In this document: positions 27,241-35,805 of the stretch, piece by piece
How positions within the stretch are numbered: the stretch's first letter is position 1
Layout of the letters: every line of letters begins with the position of its first letter
Origin: Bacillota bacterium
GTDB lineage: Bacteria; Bacillota; Sulfobacillia; JAJZYS01; JAJYTV01
Length of the DNA stretch: 50,871 bases
NCBI GenBank assembly: GCA_021847575.1
Contig: JAJZQO010000013.1
Coordinates: 1 to 50,871 of the forward strand
Reading direction: 5' to 3'
The notes under the pieces: model-generated
What the model saw: only the letters and a program-made list of their open reading frames with translations
Databases searched by the model: none
What the model was told of the DNA's origin: nothing
Made by a program: the position numbers and the translations under genes

Positions 27241-27964
27241 CGAGGTCACCCTTCCCATAGGACACGTTGACCAGCACCTCGAGCGGTCCGACAATCTCCT
27301 CCGAAAGCGAGCGGGCCGTGTTCAGCAAGTGATTCGCCAAGGCCTCCACGGCCTTCTCCGCATTGCGTTCGGCTACAGCGTTCAGAATCACGTGATGTTC
27401 GGCCAGAACCGCCTCGCGGCGACCAGGCTGGGTAATCGCCTTGCCGCCCAACAGCACGATCTGATCACGGAGTTCGGTGAGAAACTGGGCCGTATGCTGT
27501 AGCCCGGCGCTGCGCGCGATCTGCACATGCAGGTGGCCGTCCAGATCGAGGAACTTCGCACCATCGCCGTCCACCATGGCGGTCTCCTGCTCGTCGAGCA
27601 CACGCCTGAGCGCACGGATCGACGCGTCGTCCGCGCGCTCAACGACCATGCGCAGCGCCATCCACTCCAGTGTCACGCGCAAGAGGAAGACTTCGAGGAT
27701 CTCTGGGGTCGTAGGCTGGCGTACCACGTACTGGCCACGCGTATCGACCTCCACCAGGCCCTGTTGCTCCATGATCTGCAACGCCTGCCGCACTGGAGTG
27801 CGCGATATCCCGAGTTCGGTCGCCAGTTCAACCGTGTTCAGGGTGCTGCCGCCGGGATATTTCCCGTCGAGCACCTGGCGGCGCAAGATTCGGTGCACCT
27901 GATCTGTCAGGCCGATACGGGTCAATCGTGAGCCGGCGGTTTCCGGCGAATATGAAGTGGGCAC
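27212..27964 (-). CDS. GntR-family regulator with FCD ligand domain
   Basis: GTG 27964 gives 250 residues. The winged HTH (ELATELGISRTPVRQAL) occupies about residues 15-80. An FCD domain follows with the usual metal ligands (DLDGHLHVQIA, AEHHVILNAV, ALANHLLN), which normally binds an organic acid. It is encoded inside the minus arm and is the obvious candidate to control both arms. TGTATACA at 29113, in the divergent promoter region, resembles operators of this subfamily (TNGTATACNA). Confidence 0.88.
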   Translation of the reverse strand: MPTSYSPETAGSRLTRIGLTDQVHRILRRQVLDGKYPGGSTLNTVELATELGISRTPVRQALQIMEQQGLVEVDTRGQYVVRQPTTPEILEVFLLRVTLEWMALRMVVERADDASIRALRRVLDEQETAMVDGDGAKFLDLDGHLHVQIARSAGLQHTAQFLTELRDQIVLLGGKAITQPGRREAVLAEHHVILNAVAERNAEKAVEALANHLLNTARSLSEEIVGPLEVLVNVSYGKGDLGADHPARSS

Positions 27965-28006
27965 TCCCGTACGCTTCCTTCCTGAATCTCTGTCCGCGCT
28001 ATCCTC

Positions 28007-28360
28007 CTAGGGTTTTGGGTTGCTGTCCTGTGCCGCGTAGCGAACCTCGAACGTGATGCACCCCTGGGGCGCCTCCCATGGTCCGTGCGGCATCCCAGGC
28101 GGCCGACAGGCATACATGCCCGCGGTGAATGTCTCACCCAGGCGCAGGTCGGTGAGGCTCCCTTCGAGGATCCAGATCTCCTCCCAGAAATCGTGGCGCA
28201 AGACGTCCTGCGTCCGGCAGCCTGGACCGAATCGCAACAGGCGAGTGCCGTTGCCGGACTCATCCATCGCGAGGATCTTCTCCCACTGCATCTCGTTGCC
28301 TGGAATCTGTCGCCAAGGGATGTCGTCTACCGCGCGAAACTCGATTTCGGGTTTAGGCAT
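28007..28360 (-). CDS. Small cupin protein (ChrR-like cupin)
   Basis: ATG 28360 has GAGGAGG upstream and gives 117 residues. The single cupin barrel contains EEIWILEGSLTDL and PPGMPHGPW, typical of one-domain cupins resembling the ChrR cupin. Such proteins may be metal-dependent oxygenases, isomerases or ligand-binding proteins. It lies between DUF2848 and the regulator in the minus arm. Its reaction is unknown. Confidence 0.8.
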   Translation of the reverse strand: MPKPEIEFRAVDDIPWRQIPGNEMQWEKILAMDESGNGTRLLRFGPGCRTQDVLRHDFWEEIWILEGSLTDLRLGETFTAGMYACRPPGMPHGPWEAPQGCITFEVRYAAQDSNPKP

Positions 28361-28373
28361 GTTCCGTGCCTCC

Positions 28374-29063
28374 TCAGTAGGTTGGACGCTCCGCCGCGCC
28401 TGTTGGCTGCGGCGTCGATCGATAGGAGAATGAAAGCGAACGGCTCGTGCGAGGATCCCTGAGCGACCCGGCGAAGTCCTCCGCGAAGCCGAGCTTGCCG
28501 CCGATGACTGGAAGCGTCCCGAGAAACAGGACCAGATCGCGACCGGCCGGCCGCATGCGCTCAAGCGGATGCGCCGCATAGGGCAGGAGGTCGGCCAGCA
28601 CGCCGCGCTGGTAGGGTATCCCTCCGCTCCAGCCTTCGAGGATTAGTTCGTCCCAGTACTCCTCTACTTCCTCCAACGGCCAGACCGTCGTACCCATGAC
28701 CTTCGGTCCGAGCAGCTTCGACAGCTCTACGGACTGGCGCTCGGTGTCCCGATCGGTATGATCGCTGCCAACTCCGACGTACACCCCGCGCTCCGTGACG
28801 ACGAGCACGGGTTCAGCCTCGCCGGACGTGTGCTCGCCCATCACGTCGTACTCCCCGGGCCCAACCAGCAGGTACTCTGGGACACGATAGTAGGTCGGAA
28901 CCGTCTCGGGCGCCGGTACGCCTTCCTGGGCCAACTCGTCGATGTGCTGCTGCACCAAGGTCCGGTCTCGCCCGGCGAATCCCACCATGATCAGTACCGG
29001 CCTGCGCAGCGTCAGCTGCCGAGCTTCACCCTGCAGGCCTACTACCATCAAGTCCAACCGCAT
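28374..29063 (-). CDS. DUF2848 family protein
   Basis: ATG 29063 is spaced correctly from AAGGA; ATG 29069 is an alternative. The ~229-residue product has the DUF2848 pattern: GFAGRD, QQHIDELAQEGVP, SGEAEPVLV, GVGSDHTDRDTE, YWDELILEGW, a conserved GT segment (LFLGTLPV) and LRDPRTSRSL near the end. The family recalls fumarylacetoacetate-hydrolase folds and turns up in catabolic clusters, but has no proven reaction that I know. It is the first gene of the minus arm. Confidence 0.82.
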   Translation of the reverse strand: MRLDLMVVGLQGEARQLTLRRPVLIMVGFAGRDRTLVQQHIDELAQEGVPAPETVPTYYRVPEYLLVGPGEYDVMGEHTSGEAEPVLVVTERGVYVGVGSDHTDRDTERQSVELSKLLGPKVMGTTVWPLEEVEEYWDELILEGWSGGIPYQRGVLADLLPYAAHPLERMRPAGRDLVLFLGTLPVIGGKLGFAEDFAGSLRDPRTSRSLSFSYRSTPQPTGAAERPTY

Positions 29064-29090
29064 CAGCATCCTTACTGCGTGGGCTCTTGC

Positions 29091-29120
29091 TTGACAAAGT
29101 TCTCGGTGGCTGTGTATACA
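29091..29120 (+). promoter_or_regulatory. Plus-strand sigma-70-type promoter
   Basis: TTGACA (29091-29096) and TATACA (29115-29120) are 18 bases apart. Transcription would start near 29127, giving a ~129-base leader before the hydroxylase ATG at 29256. Confidence 0.75.
29113..29120. promoter_or_regulatory. Candidate GntR/FCD operator
   Basis: TGTATACA is a perfect palindrome covering the plus-strand -10 box and lies in the untranslated leader of the minus transcript. FCD-type GntR regulators often bind GTATAC-centred palindromes, and such a gene is at 27212. Binding here would block the plus promoter and could impede the minus one. Confidence 0.5.
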
Positions 29121-29149
29121 TGGATTGGATGAGCCATGGATACGGCACG

Positions 29150-29178
29150 AGTGTACCTTGATCTCTGGGTACTGTCAA
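29150..29178 (-). promoter_or_regulatory. Minus-strand sigma-70-type promoter
   Basis: Read on the minus strand, TTGACA (29178-29173) and TACACT (29155-29150) are 17 bases apart. Transcription would start near 29143 and serve the DUF2848-led arm. The two transcripts would overlap by about 15 bases. Confidence 0.72.
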
Positions 29179-29255
29179 CGCGGCCACGCGTCATAAACGG
29201 CCTGGGAGATACGGTTTCCGGGTCGTCCCTTTCGTTCGGAGTGGAGGCACAATCG

Positions 29256-31652
29256 ATGGATCTGTATCGAGTAGAAGACCGCCGGCTTCTGACGGGCCAC
29301 GGAACATTTCTCGATGATCTAAGCACCGTGCCCAATGTTCATCACGCTGCCATTCTGCGCAGCCCGTACCCGCACGCGCGCATCCGCAACATCGACGCCT
29401 CCAAGGCCCTGGCAATGGAAGGCGTCGATGCTGTTCTCACGGGCCGGGATGTTGCCAAGATGAGCCGCCCCTTCGCTTCGGCCCTGCCGCGCCAGGCCGC
29501 CTATTACTCGTTGGCGGTCGACAAGGCGCGCTTCGTCGGCGAACCTATCGCCGTCGTCGTTGCGAAAGACCGCTATCTCGCAGAAGACGCGCTGGCGCTG
29601 ATCGACGTGGACTACGAACAGTTGCCGGCCGTCGTCGACCCTGAGCAGGCGGTCATCGACCCCGACGCGCCGATTCTCCATGAGGACGTCGGCACGAACG
29701 TCGCGCTCCACCGCACATTGCGCTACGGAGACCCCGAAGAGGCCTTCCGCCAAGCGGACGTCGTGGTGAAGCGACGGCTGCGCTTCCCCAAGTACGGCTC
29801 CACCCCACTCGAAACGTTCGGAGTGGTGGCAGCCTGGAACGCCGCGGAAGACACGCTGACCATCTGGTCCAACTTTCACGGGCCGTTCTCGATGCACCCC
29901 GTCGTCGCACAGGCTCTCGGCATCCCCAGCAACAAGCTGCGCTTCATCGTTCCCGGCGACATCGGCGGAGGCTTCGGCATCAAGACAAGCATCTACCCGT
30001 ACCTCGCGCTGATCGGACTCGCGTCCCGCTTCTCCGGCGTGCCGGTCAAGTGGATCGAGGACCGCCAGGAGAACCTGATGGCCTCCTCGAGCGGCACCGA
30101 CCGCGTCTCCGAGGTGGAGCTCGCGGCCGCGAATGACGGCACGATCCTTGGCGTACGAATGAAGATCTACGACAACGTCGGCGGCTATTTCCGCCCACCC
30201 GAACCGGGGTGCACCTTCCGCCCGCTGGGCAACTACGTCGGCGGCTACAGCTTTCGCAATCTCGATGTCGATGCGTACATCGTGTTCACGAACAAGAGCC
30301 TCACTGGACCGAATCGCGGCTACGGCTGCCCTCACCTGTACTTCGGGCTGGAGCGCGTCGTCGACGAGATGGCGCACAAGCTGGGGCTGGACCCTGCGGA
30401 GGTCCGCCGCCGCAATCTGATCCCGAAGGCCGCGTTCCCGTACCGGACTCCGACGGGCGGCCTGTACGACGCGGGTGATTACGAGGCCTGCCTCGACACC
30501 CTCCTGGAGACGGCCGACTACGAGGGTCTGCGCCGTATGCAGGCAGATGCGCGCCAACACGGCAGGCTTGTAGGTATCGGGTTTGCCTTCGGCGTCGACC
30601 CGTCCGTCTCGAACATGGGGTATGTCGACATCGCCGCCACACCAGAAGAGCGCAAGCGCCGCCGTCCGAAGTCCGGGGCCACACAGGGCACCACCATTCA
30701 GGTCGATGACCTGGGCAAGGTGACCGTGGAGATCTCCACCACGCCGCAAGGCCAGAGCCATGAGACAATGGTGCGCCGCCATATCGCCCAGGAACTGGGT
30801 ATACCGGAGGTAGACATCACGGTCATCTCGGGCATGGACACGGCGACGCGGAGCTGGACCATCCCCTCGGGCAGCTACTCCTCGCGCTTCGCGTCGATCG
30901 GTATCAGTTCCGCTGTGGTCACGGCGCGCAAGGTGCTTGAGAAGCTGGGCAGAATCGCCGCCCACCAACTCGAGGCGGACCCCTCGGACGTCGAGTACGT
31001 GGACGGCAACTTCCGCGTGAAGGGTGCACCGGAGCGCTCGCTTGCATTCCGCCACGCGGCGGGCATCGCCCACTGGGATCCCGCGTCCCTGCCGCCGGGC
31101 ACCGACCCCGGCATCTATGTCACCCACTTTCACACGATGCCCACGGCTCTGCCGCCCGACGACGAGGACCGGGTCAACTCCTCGAACACCTACGGTTTCA
31201 TGGCGGACCTTTGCCTCGTCGAGGTCGATCGCGAGACGGGTGAGGTCGAAGTGAAGAAGTACTGGGGTGTGCACGACTCGGGTGTGATCCTCGACCACAA
31301 GATCGCCGAGGGGCAGATCCAGGGGTCTTTCGTACACGGCCTAGGCGGCGCGATGTACGAGGAGATGGCCTACGACGAGGATGGAGCGTTTCTTACCGGA
31401 ACCTTCATGGACTACCTCTGCCCGACCTTCCTCGAGGTGCCCCCGCTGGAGACCCGCTACGTCGAAACTCCCTCGCCCTTCACGGTGCTCGGTTCCAAAG
31501 GCATCGGCGAGAGCGCGACGGAGACGGTCCCGGCCTGTATCGCCAACGCGGTGACCGACGCCCTGCGCCCGCTGGGCATCGAGGTCAACGAGCTGCCTGT
31601 CACGCCGACCAAGGTGTGGAACTGGCTGCAGCAGGCGCAGAGCGAGGCCTGA
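29256..31652 (+). CDS. Molybdenum hydroxylase large subunit (xanthine dehydrogenase/CoxL family)
   Basis: ATG 29256 has GGAGTGGAGG upstream; an ATG at 29136 has no site. The 798-residue product binds the molybdopterin-cytosine-dinucleotide cofactor: GGGFGIKTSIYP, GVHDSGVILDHKIAEGQ and the C-terminal catalytic glutamate in GSKGIGESATE. The active-site loop reads GPNRGYGCPHLYF. It lacks AYXCSFR of true CO dehydrogenase and also differs from AYRGAGR of form II enzymes, so the substrate is something else, probably a heterocycle or another small organic molecule. The usual order of such operons (M-S-L) is changed to L-M-S here. Confidence 0.88.
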   Translation: MDLYRVEDRRLLTGHGTFLDDLSTVPNVHHAAILRSPYPHARIRNIDASKALAMEGVDAVLTGRDVAKMSRPFASALPRQAAYYSLAVDKARFVGEPIAVVVAKDRYLAEDALALIDVDYEQLPAVVDPEQAVIDPDAPILHEDVGTNVALHRTLRYGDPEEAFRQADVVVKRRLRFPKYGSTPLETFGVVAAWNAAEDTLTIWSNFHGPFSMHPVVAQALGIPSNKLRFIVPGDIGGGFGIKTSIYPYLALIGLASRFSGVPVKWIEDRQENLMASSSGTDRVSEVELAAANDGTILGVRMKIYDNVGGYFRPPEPGCTFRPLGNYVGGYSFRNLDVDAYIVFTNKSLTGPNRGYGCPHLYFGLERVVDEMAHKLGLDPAEVRRRNLIPKAAFPYRTPTGGLYDAGDYEACLDTLLETADYEGLRRMQADARQHGRLVGIGFAFGVDPSVSNMGYVDIAATPEERKRRRPKSGATQGTTIQVDDLGKVTVEISTTPQGQSHETMVRRHIAQELGIPEVDITVISGMDTATRSWTIPSGSYSSRFASIGISSAVVTARKVLEKLGRIAAHQLEADPSDVEYVDGNFRVKGAPERSLAFRHAAGIAHWDPASLPPGTDPGIYVTHFHTMPTALPPDDEDRVNSSNTYGFMADLCLVEVDRETGEVEVKKYWGVHDSGVILDHKIAEGQIQGSFVHGLGGAMYEEMAYDEDGAFLTGTFMDYLCPTFLEVPPLETRYVETPSPFTVLGSKGIGESATETVPACIANAVTDALRPLGIEVNELPVTPTKVWNWLQQAQSEA

Positions 31653-31701
31653 ACCCCCACACCCGGCCACGCCGATCGAACGCCACGAGGAGGAGAGCCG
31701 C

Positions 31702-32553
31702 ATGAAGCCCGCGGCATTCGGATACCTGACGCCGCGCACGCGGGAAGAGGCGATTGAAGTCCTCTCCCGTTACGCAGGGGACGCAAAGGTGCTGGCTGGC
31801 GGCCAGAGCCTGGTGCCGCTGCTGAACTTCCGCCTGACCAGCTTCCGCTACCTGGTGGATATCAACCGCATCCCGGACCTCGACTACATCCGCAGCGAGC
31901 AGGGCTATCTGGCGATCGGCGCACTCGCGCGTCACCGCTCGGTCGAGCAATCGGCCGAGGCCGCCCGGGAGTGCCCACTCCTGCCAGAGGCGCTGCAGTT
32001 CGTCGGCCATCCCGTCATCCGGCAGCGCGGCACCGTCTGCGGCAGCATCGCCCATGCCGATCCCTCCGCGGAGCTGCCTGCCCTGCTGACCGCCCTCGGT
32101 GGGTCCGTGGTGCTTGAGGGTTCCTCCGGCCGCCGCGTCGCCGATGCCGAGGAGTACTTTCTCGGCTACCTGATGACGGCGCAACAACCCGACGAGCTGC
32201 TCGTCGAGGCCCGCTTCCCCAAGTTGCCCAACGGTTCCGGCTTTGCGTTCGAGGAGCTGGCGCGACGGCACGGCGACTTTGCGATCGTCGGCGTCGCCTG
32301 CGCTGCGCTGCCCGACGGCAGCGTGCGCCTGGGCGTCTGCGGGGCGAACTCCGTCCCGTTCCGGCCGCTGAAAGCCGAAACCGCCGCCGCACAGGGCGAC
32401 CTGCAGGAGGCTGGACGCCTGGCCGCAGCCGACTCGGACCCCGACAGCGACCTGCACGCAACCGCCGAGTACCGCCGCGCCATGGTCTCCAAGCTGGTAG
32501 AACGCGCCGTACGCCACGCCCTCGAACGAAAGGAAGGAAACGCACGTGGCTGA
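31702..32553 (+). CDS. FAD-binding medium subunit of the molybdenum hydroxylase
   Basis: ATG 31702 has GAGGAGG upstream; 283 residues, normal for CoxM/XdhB-type subunits. FAD contacts are visible in LAGGQSLVPLLNFRL and in RQRGTVCGSIAHADP. It passes electrons from the Fe-S subunit to an acceptor. Its stop overlaps the start of the next gene by 8 bases, so both should be made in equal amounts. Confidence 0.9.
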   Translation: MKPAAFGYLTPRTREEAIEVLSRYAGDAKVLAGGQSLVPLLNFRLTSFRYLVDINRIPDLDYIRSEQGYLAIGALARHRSVEQSAEAARECPLLPEALQFVGHPVIRQRGTVCGSIAHADPSAELPALLTALGGSVVLEGSSGRRVADAEEYFLGYLMTAQQPDELLVEARFPKLPNGSGFAFEELARRHGDFAIVGVACAALPDGSVRLGVCGANSVPFRPLKAETAAAQGDLQEAGRLAAADSDPDSDLHATAEYRRAMVSKLVERAVRHALERKEGNARG

Positions 32554-33085
32554 GATGCGCACGGGACACCTCGAGGACGCACTCTTCGAAGCGCGTGAGA
32601 TCGCCTGCACTGTCAATGGCAAGCTCTATCGCGCCATGGCAGAACCTCGTCGCCTGCTGAGCGACTTCATCAGAGAGGACCTAGACCTCAAAGGAACCCA
32701 CGTCGGCTGCGAGCACGGCGTGTGCGGCGCCTGCACCATCCTCTTCAACGGTCAGCCGGCGCGTTCATGCCTGATGTTCGCAGTACAGGCAGACGGAGCC
32801 GAAATCGTCACGGTGGAGGGCCTTGCCCGGTCTCCGCAGCAGCTTACGCGACTGCAGGAGAGTTTCTCGCAGGAGCACGCGTTGCAATGCGGCTACTGCA
32901 CTCCCGGCATGCTGATCTCGGCAACCGCGTTACTCAGCGAGAATCCCTCGCCCACCGACAGCGAAGTCAGGCACGCGATGGCGGGTCAACTCTGTCGCTG
33001 CACGGGCTATGAGCAGATCGTACGCGCTGTGCTGGCGGCTGCTGACAGCGACGGCAAGGGGGGTGAAGGCGGGAACCACGCGTAG
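32546..33085 (+). CDS. 2Fe-2S small subunit of the molybdenum hydroxylase
   Basis: GTG 32546 has AAGGAAGG upstream and overlaps the preceding stop. In the 179-residue product the first cluster is bound in a plant-ferredoxin fold (CEHGVCGAC plus the cysteine of ARSC) and the second in a helical domain (CGYCTPG and CRCTGY). It carries electrons from molybdenum to FAD. An N-terminal tail of ~20 residues and the acidic, glycine-rich end are slightly long for the family. Confidence 0.9.
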   Translation: MAEMRTGHLEDALFEAREIACTVNGKLYRAMAEPRRLLSDFIREDLDLKGTHVGCEHGVCGACTILFNGQPARSCLMFAVQADGAEIVTVEGLARSPQQLTRLQESFSQEHALQCGYCTPGMLISATALLSENPSPTDSEVRHAMAGQLCRCTGYEQIVRAVLAAADSDGKGGEGGNHA

Positions 33086-33122
33086 ACCGAGAGACCGACG
33101 AACGCCAGCAGGAGGTGCACAG

Positions 33123-34472
33123 ATGGCGGAGCTTCTTCATCCAAGGTCGCCAGACGGAACGTACTACGACGAGCGTGAGACTTGGCCTCGCGATAAGATG
33201 CGCGCATGGCAACTCGAACGCATCCAGGCCCAGGTGGCGCACGCGTACCAGAACAGCGCCTTCTACCGACGCAAACTCGATGCGGCCGGCGTCAAGCCGG
33301 AGGACATCGTGACACTTGACGACATCCGCAAGCTGCCGTTCACCACCAAGGATGAACTCAAGCAGGATCAGCACGACAACCCCCTCTACGGGACTGTCTC
33401 GGCCCTGGGGCCCGAGCATGCCATGCGCCTGCACTTCACGTCCGGAACCACCGGACGGCCGGTACACGTGCTCGACACGGCGAATGACTTTCAGGGCTTC
33501 TACCGGTCCTACGCCCGCGGCCTCTACGGCATGGGCATACGACCGGACGACGTGGTGATGTGCGCCTTCGGCTACGGTCCCTGGATCGGCTTCTGGTCCG
33601 GCTTCTACGCCGCCCAGGACGTCGGCTGCCTGGTGATCCCCGTCGGCGGCATGACGACCGAACAGCGCATCGACATCATCGAGGCATACGGCGTAACGGT
33701 GTTGGGATGCACTCCTTCCTACGCCCTGCACATGGCGGAGACCGCAAGGCAACTCGGCAAGGATCTCTCGAAATCGAAGATCCGCATTACTTGGCACACC
33801 GGGGAGCCGGGCGCCGCGATCCCCTCGACGCGCAAGAAGATCGAAGACGCGTACGGCGCTCGGGTCTGCGACCTGCCTGGGCTGACCGAGATCGCGGCCT
33901 GGGGCTTCTCCTGCTCTCACGAGTCCGGGCTCGACCACGTCCACGAGGACTACGTCTACCCGGAGGTCCTCAACACCGAGACGGGCGAACCGGTCGGCCC
34001 CGGCGAGGAGGGCGAACTCGTCTTCACGTCGCTCTACCGCCAGGCCCTGCCGCTCCTGCGCTACCGCACGCGCGACATCGTGCGCGTGGCGGACCGCCTG
34101 TGCTCCTGCGGCCGCACGCTGTTCTCGATCGAGGGCGGCGTGATCGGGCGGCTTGACGACATGAAGAAGATCCGCGGCGTGATCGTCTACCCGACGTCGA
34201 TCGAGGAAGCGGTGCGCCGCTACCAGGAGGTCGAGGAGTACCAGGTGCGCATCTGGCGCAAGAACAACCTCGATGAGGTCACCGTGCTGATTGACACTGG
34301 CAATCAAGTCGCGAAGGAGAACCTGCAGCAGGTCGTCAAGACGATGAAGGACGACCTGCGGAAGAAGATTGGCATCCGCATCGAAGTGGAGGCCACCGAG
34401 CCGGGTTCCCTGCCGCGCTGGGATCACAAGGCACGCCGGGTCAAGGACGAGCGAAACGAGGTGCCCTTCTAG
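33123..34472 (+). CDS. PaaK-like phenylacetate-CoA ligase family enzyme
   Basis: ATG 33123 follows AGGAGGTG; 449 residues, close to PaaK. Features are ERIQAQVAHAYQNSAFYR, the phosphate loop FTSGTTGRPV, GLTEIAAWGF, RYRTRDIV and CSCGRTLFSIEGG. It should adenylate an aryl-acetic or related acid and form the CoA ester in the cytoplasm. The substrate pocket cannot be read with confidence, so phenylacetate itself is not implied. It is the second CoA ligase of the cluster and is transcribed with the hydroxylase. Confidence 0.87.
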   Translation: MAELLHPRSPDGTYYDERETWPRDKMRAWQLERIQAQVAHAYQNSAFYRRKLDAAGVKPEDIVTLDDIRKLPFTTKDELKQDQHDNPLYGTVSALGPEHAMRLHFTSGTTGRPVHVLDTANDFQGFYRSYARGLYGMGIRPDDVVMCAFGYGPWIGFWSGFYAAQDVGCLVIPVGGMTTEQRIDIIEAYGVTVLGCTPSYALHMAETARQLGKDLSKSKIRITWHTGEPGAAIPSTRKKIEDAYGARVCDLPGLTEIAAWGFSCSHESGLDHVHEDYVYPEVLNTETGEPVGPGEEGELVFTSLYRQALPLLRYRTRDIVRVADRLCSCGRTLFSIEGGVIGRLDDMKKIRGVIVYPTSIEEAVRRYQEVEEYQVRIWRKNNLDEVTVLIDTGNQVAKENLQQVVKTMKDDLRKKIGIRIEVEATEPGSLPRWDHKARRVKDERNEVPF

Positions 34473-34473
34473 G

Positions 34474-34893
34474 ATGTCGGCAACCAGGGAAACCCCGGCA
34501 GAACTGCAAACCCGGGTCAACGCGAGCCCCTTCTACCGGTTGCTCGGGTTCGAGGTGGTCGAGGTCGGCGAGGGTATGGCGCGTATACGCATGCCGTTTC
34601 AGGAGGACCTCCTCCAGTTCCAGGGGGCAGTTCACGGGGGAGCGATCTTCTCGATCGCCGACGCCGCAGTGGCCGTGGCCCTGCTCACCCTCGCGGAGCC
34701 CGGTGAGGAGGCCGTTACGATCGAGGGCAAGCTCAACTACCTCGCCAAGGTAACCGAGGGCGAGCTCGTGGCGGTCGGCCGGGTCGTGCACCACGGGCGC
34801 AGCGTCGCGCTCGGCGACACGGAGGTCTTCCGTTCCGACGGAAAACTCTGCGCCAAGGGCCTTATGACTTACACCCTGATCCACAAGCGCTAA
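34474..34893 (+). CDS. PaaI-type hotdog thioesterase
   Basis: ATG 34474 comes one base after the ligase stop; GAGGTG inside the ligase end provides the ribosome site. The 139-residue hotdog protein carries QGAVHGGAIFSIADAA, the hallmark helix of PaaI-like thioesterases, where the aspartate is catalytic. It probably frees CoA from dead-end thioesters made by the ligase in front of it. Confidence 0.87.
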   Translation: MSATRETPAELQTRVNASPFYRLLGFEVVEVGEGMARIRMPFQEDLLQFQGAVHGGAIFSIADAAVAVALLTLAEPGEEAVTIEGKLNYLAKVTEGELVAVGRVVHHGRSVALGDTEVFRSDGKLCAKGLMTYTLIHKR

Positions 34894-34901
34894 GAAGCGG
34901 C

Positions 34902-35735
34902 ATGGCTACTGCGCGGCAGCTCAGGCGGCTGAGGATCCCAGGCCCCGGCATCGAGATCTCGGCACTGCGTGCCGACCGGAGCCCGATCGTCTACCTCCAT
35001 GCGCTCAACTTCGACGCCTGGACGTTCGAACCGTTCCTCCGCACCGTCGGCGGCACCGCCATCGACCTGCGCGGCCACGGCCACAGCAGCGCGCCAGCGG
35101 AAGGTTACTGGCTAGGCGCGCTCGCGGCAGACGTCGGCGTCGCACTCCGGGCGGTGGCCCGCGGCCCGGTCACCCTGATCGGCCAGTCCCTGGGTGCTCG
35201 GGTGGCGCTCGCTGTCGCCGCGACCTTTCCCTGGGCGGTCGGTCGCTTGGTCTTGATCGAAGGCGGTGTCGACCTGGCGGAGGATGTGCAACGTGCGTTG
35301 CATGGACGCATGCGCGGATTCCCGACGACGTTCACCGATTCCGCGCACGCCTTGGCCGCCCTGCGCGCAGCCTACCCATTGCTCGACCTGCCCGCCGCGC
35401 GCGCGATCGTACGGGCCAACTACGACGGCGGACATTGGCGCAGTCCGACCCACGCGCGCACCGGCATCGTGCGTTCGTGGAACCTCGCGAGCGAGTCGCT
35501 TGCCCAGGATGTCAGCGCGCCAACGCTTGTCGTGCGGGCAGACGCTTCGCACCACTGGACGCGGGCCCAGGCCCTAGCGCTGGTGGACCGCTTCCCAGGC
35601 GAGCGGCGACTCGTAGAAACTCCCGGCAACCACTACCTGCTGCAGACAGCACCCGGCGCACTGCTCTCGCTGCTTGCAAACGAGGGCGTACTGCCGATCA
35701 GTGTTGGTGGTACGACGGGTCCGCAAGGGAGGTGA
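34902..35735 (+). CDS. Alpha/beta hydrolase
   Basis: ATG 34902; 277 residues. The nucleophile elbow is GQSLGARVAL, the oxyanion region VYLHALNFDAW, a DLRGHGHS loop follows, and the catalytic histidine is in PGNHYLLQ. It hydrolyses an ester, lactone or C-C bond in a ring-cleavage product. It is the sixth gene of the plus arm; the substrate is unknown. Confidence 0.82.
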   Translation: MATARQLRRLRIPGPGIEISALRADRSPIVYLHALNFDAWTFEPFLRTVGGTAIDLRGHGHSSAPAEGYWLGALAADVGVALRAVARGPVTLIGQSLGARVALAVAATFPWAVGRLVLIEGGVDLAEDVQRALHGRMRGFPTTFTDSAHALAALRAAYPLLDLPAARAIVRANYDGGHWRSPTHARTGIVRSWNLASESLAQDVSAPTLVVRADASHHWTRAQALALVDRFPGERRLVETPGNHYLLQTAPGALLSLLANEGVLPISVGGTTGPQGR

Positions 35736-35805
35736 GGGGCACCGTCGTCTGAGCATGACATCGAGAGGCGATCTGATCCGTAGCTTCAGAGGGGAGATGA
35801 GCTGA

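Noticed and set aside
29319-31337. Long open frame antisense to the hydroxylase large-subunit gene
   Set aside because: It is a GC-driven shadow with low-complexity, arginine/histidine-rich product and no ribosome site.
29256-33085. Aerobic CO dehydrogenase operon
   Set aside because: The large subunit lacks the AYXCSFR loop required for CO oxidation; only the family is shared.
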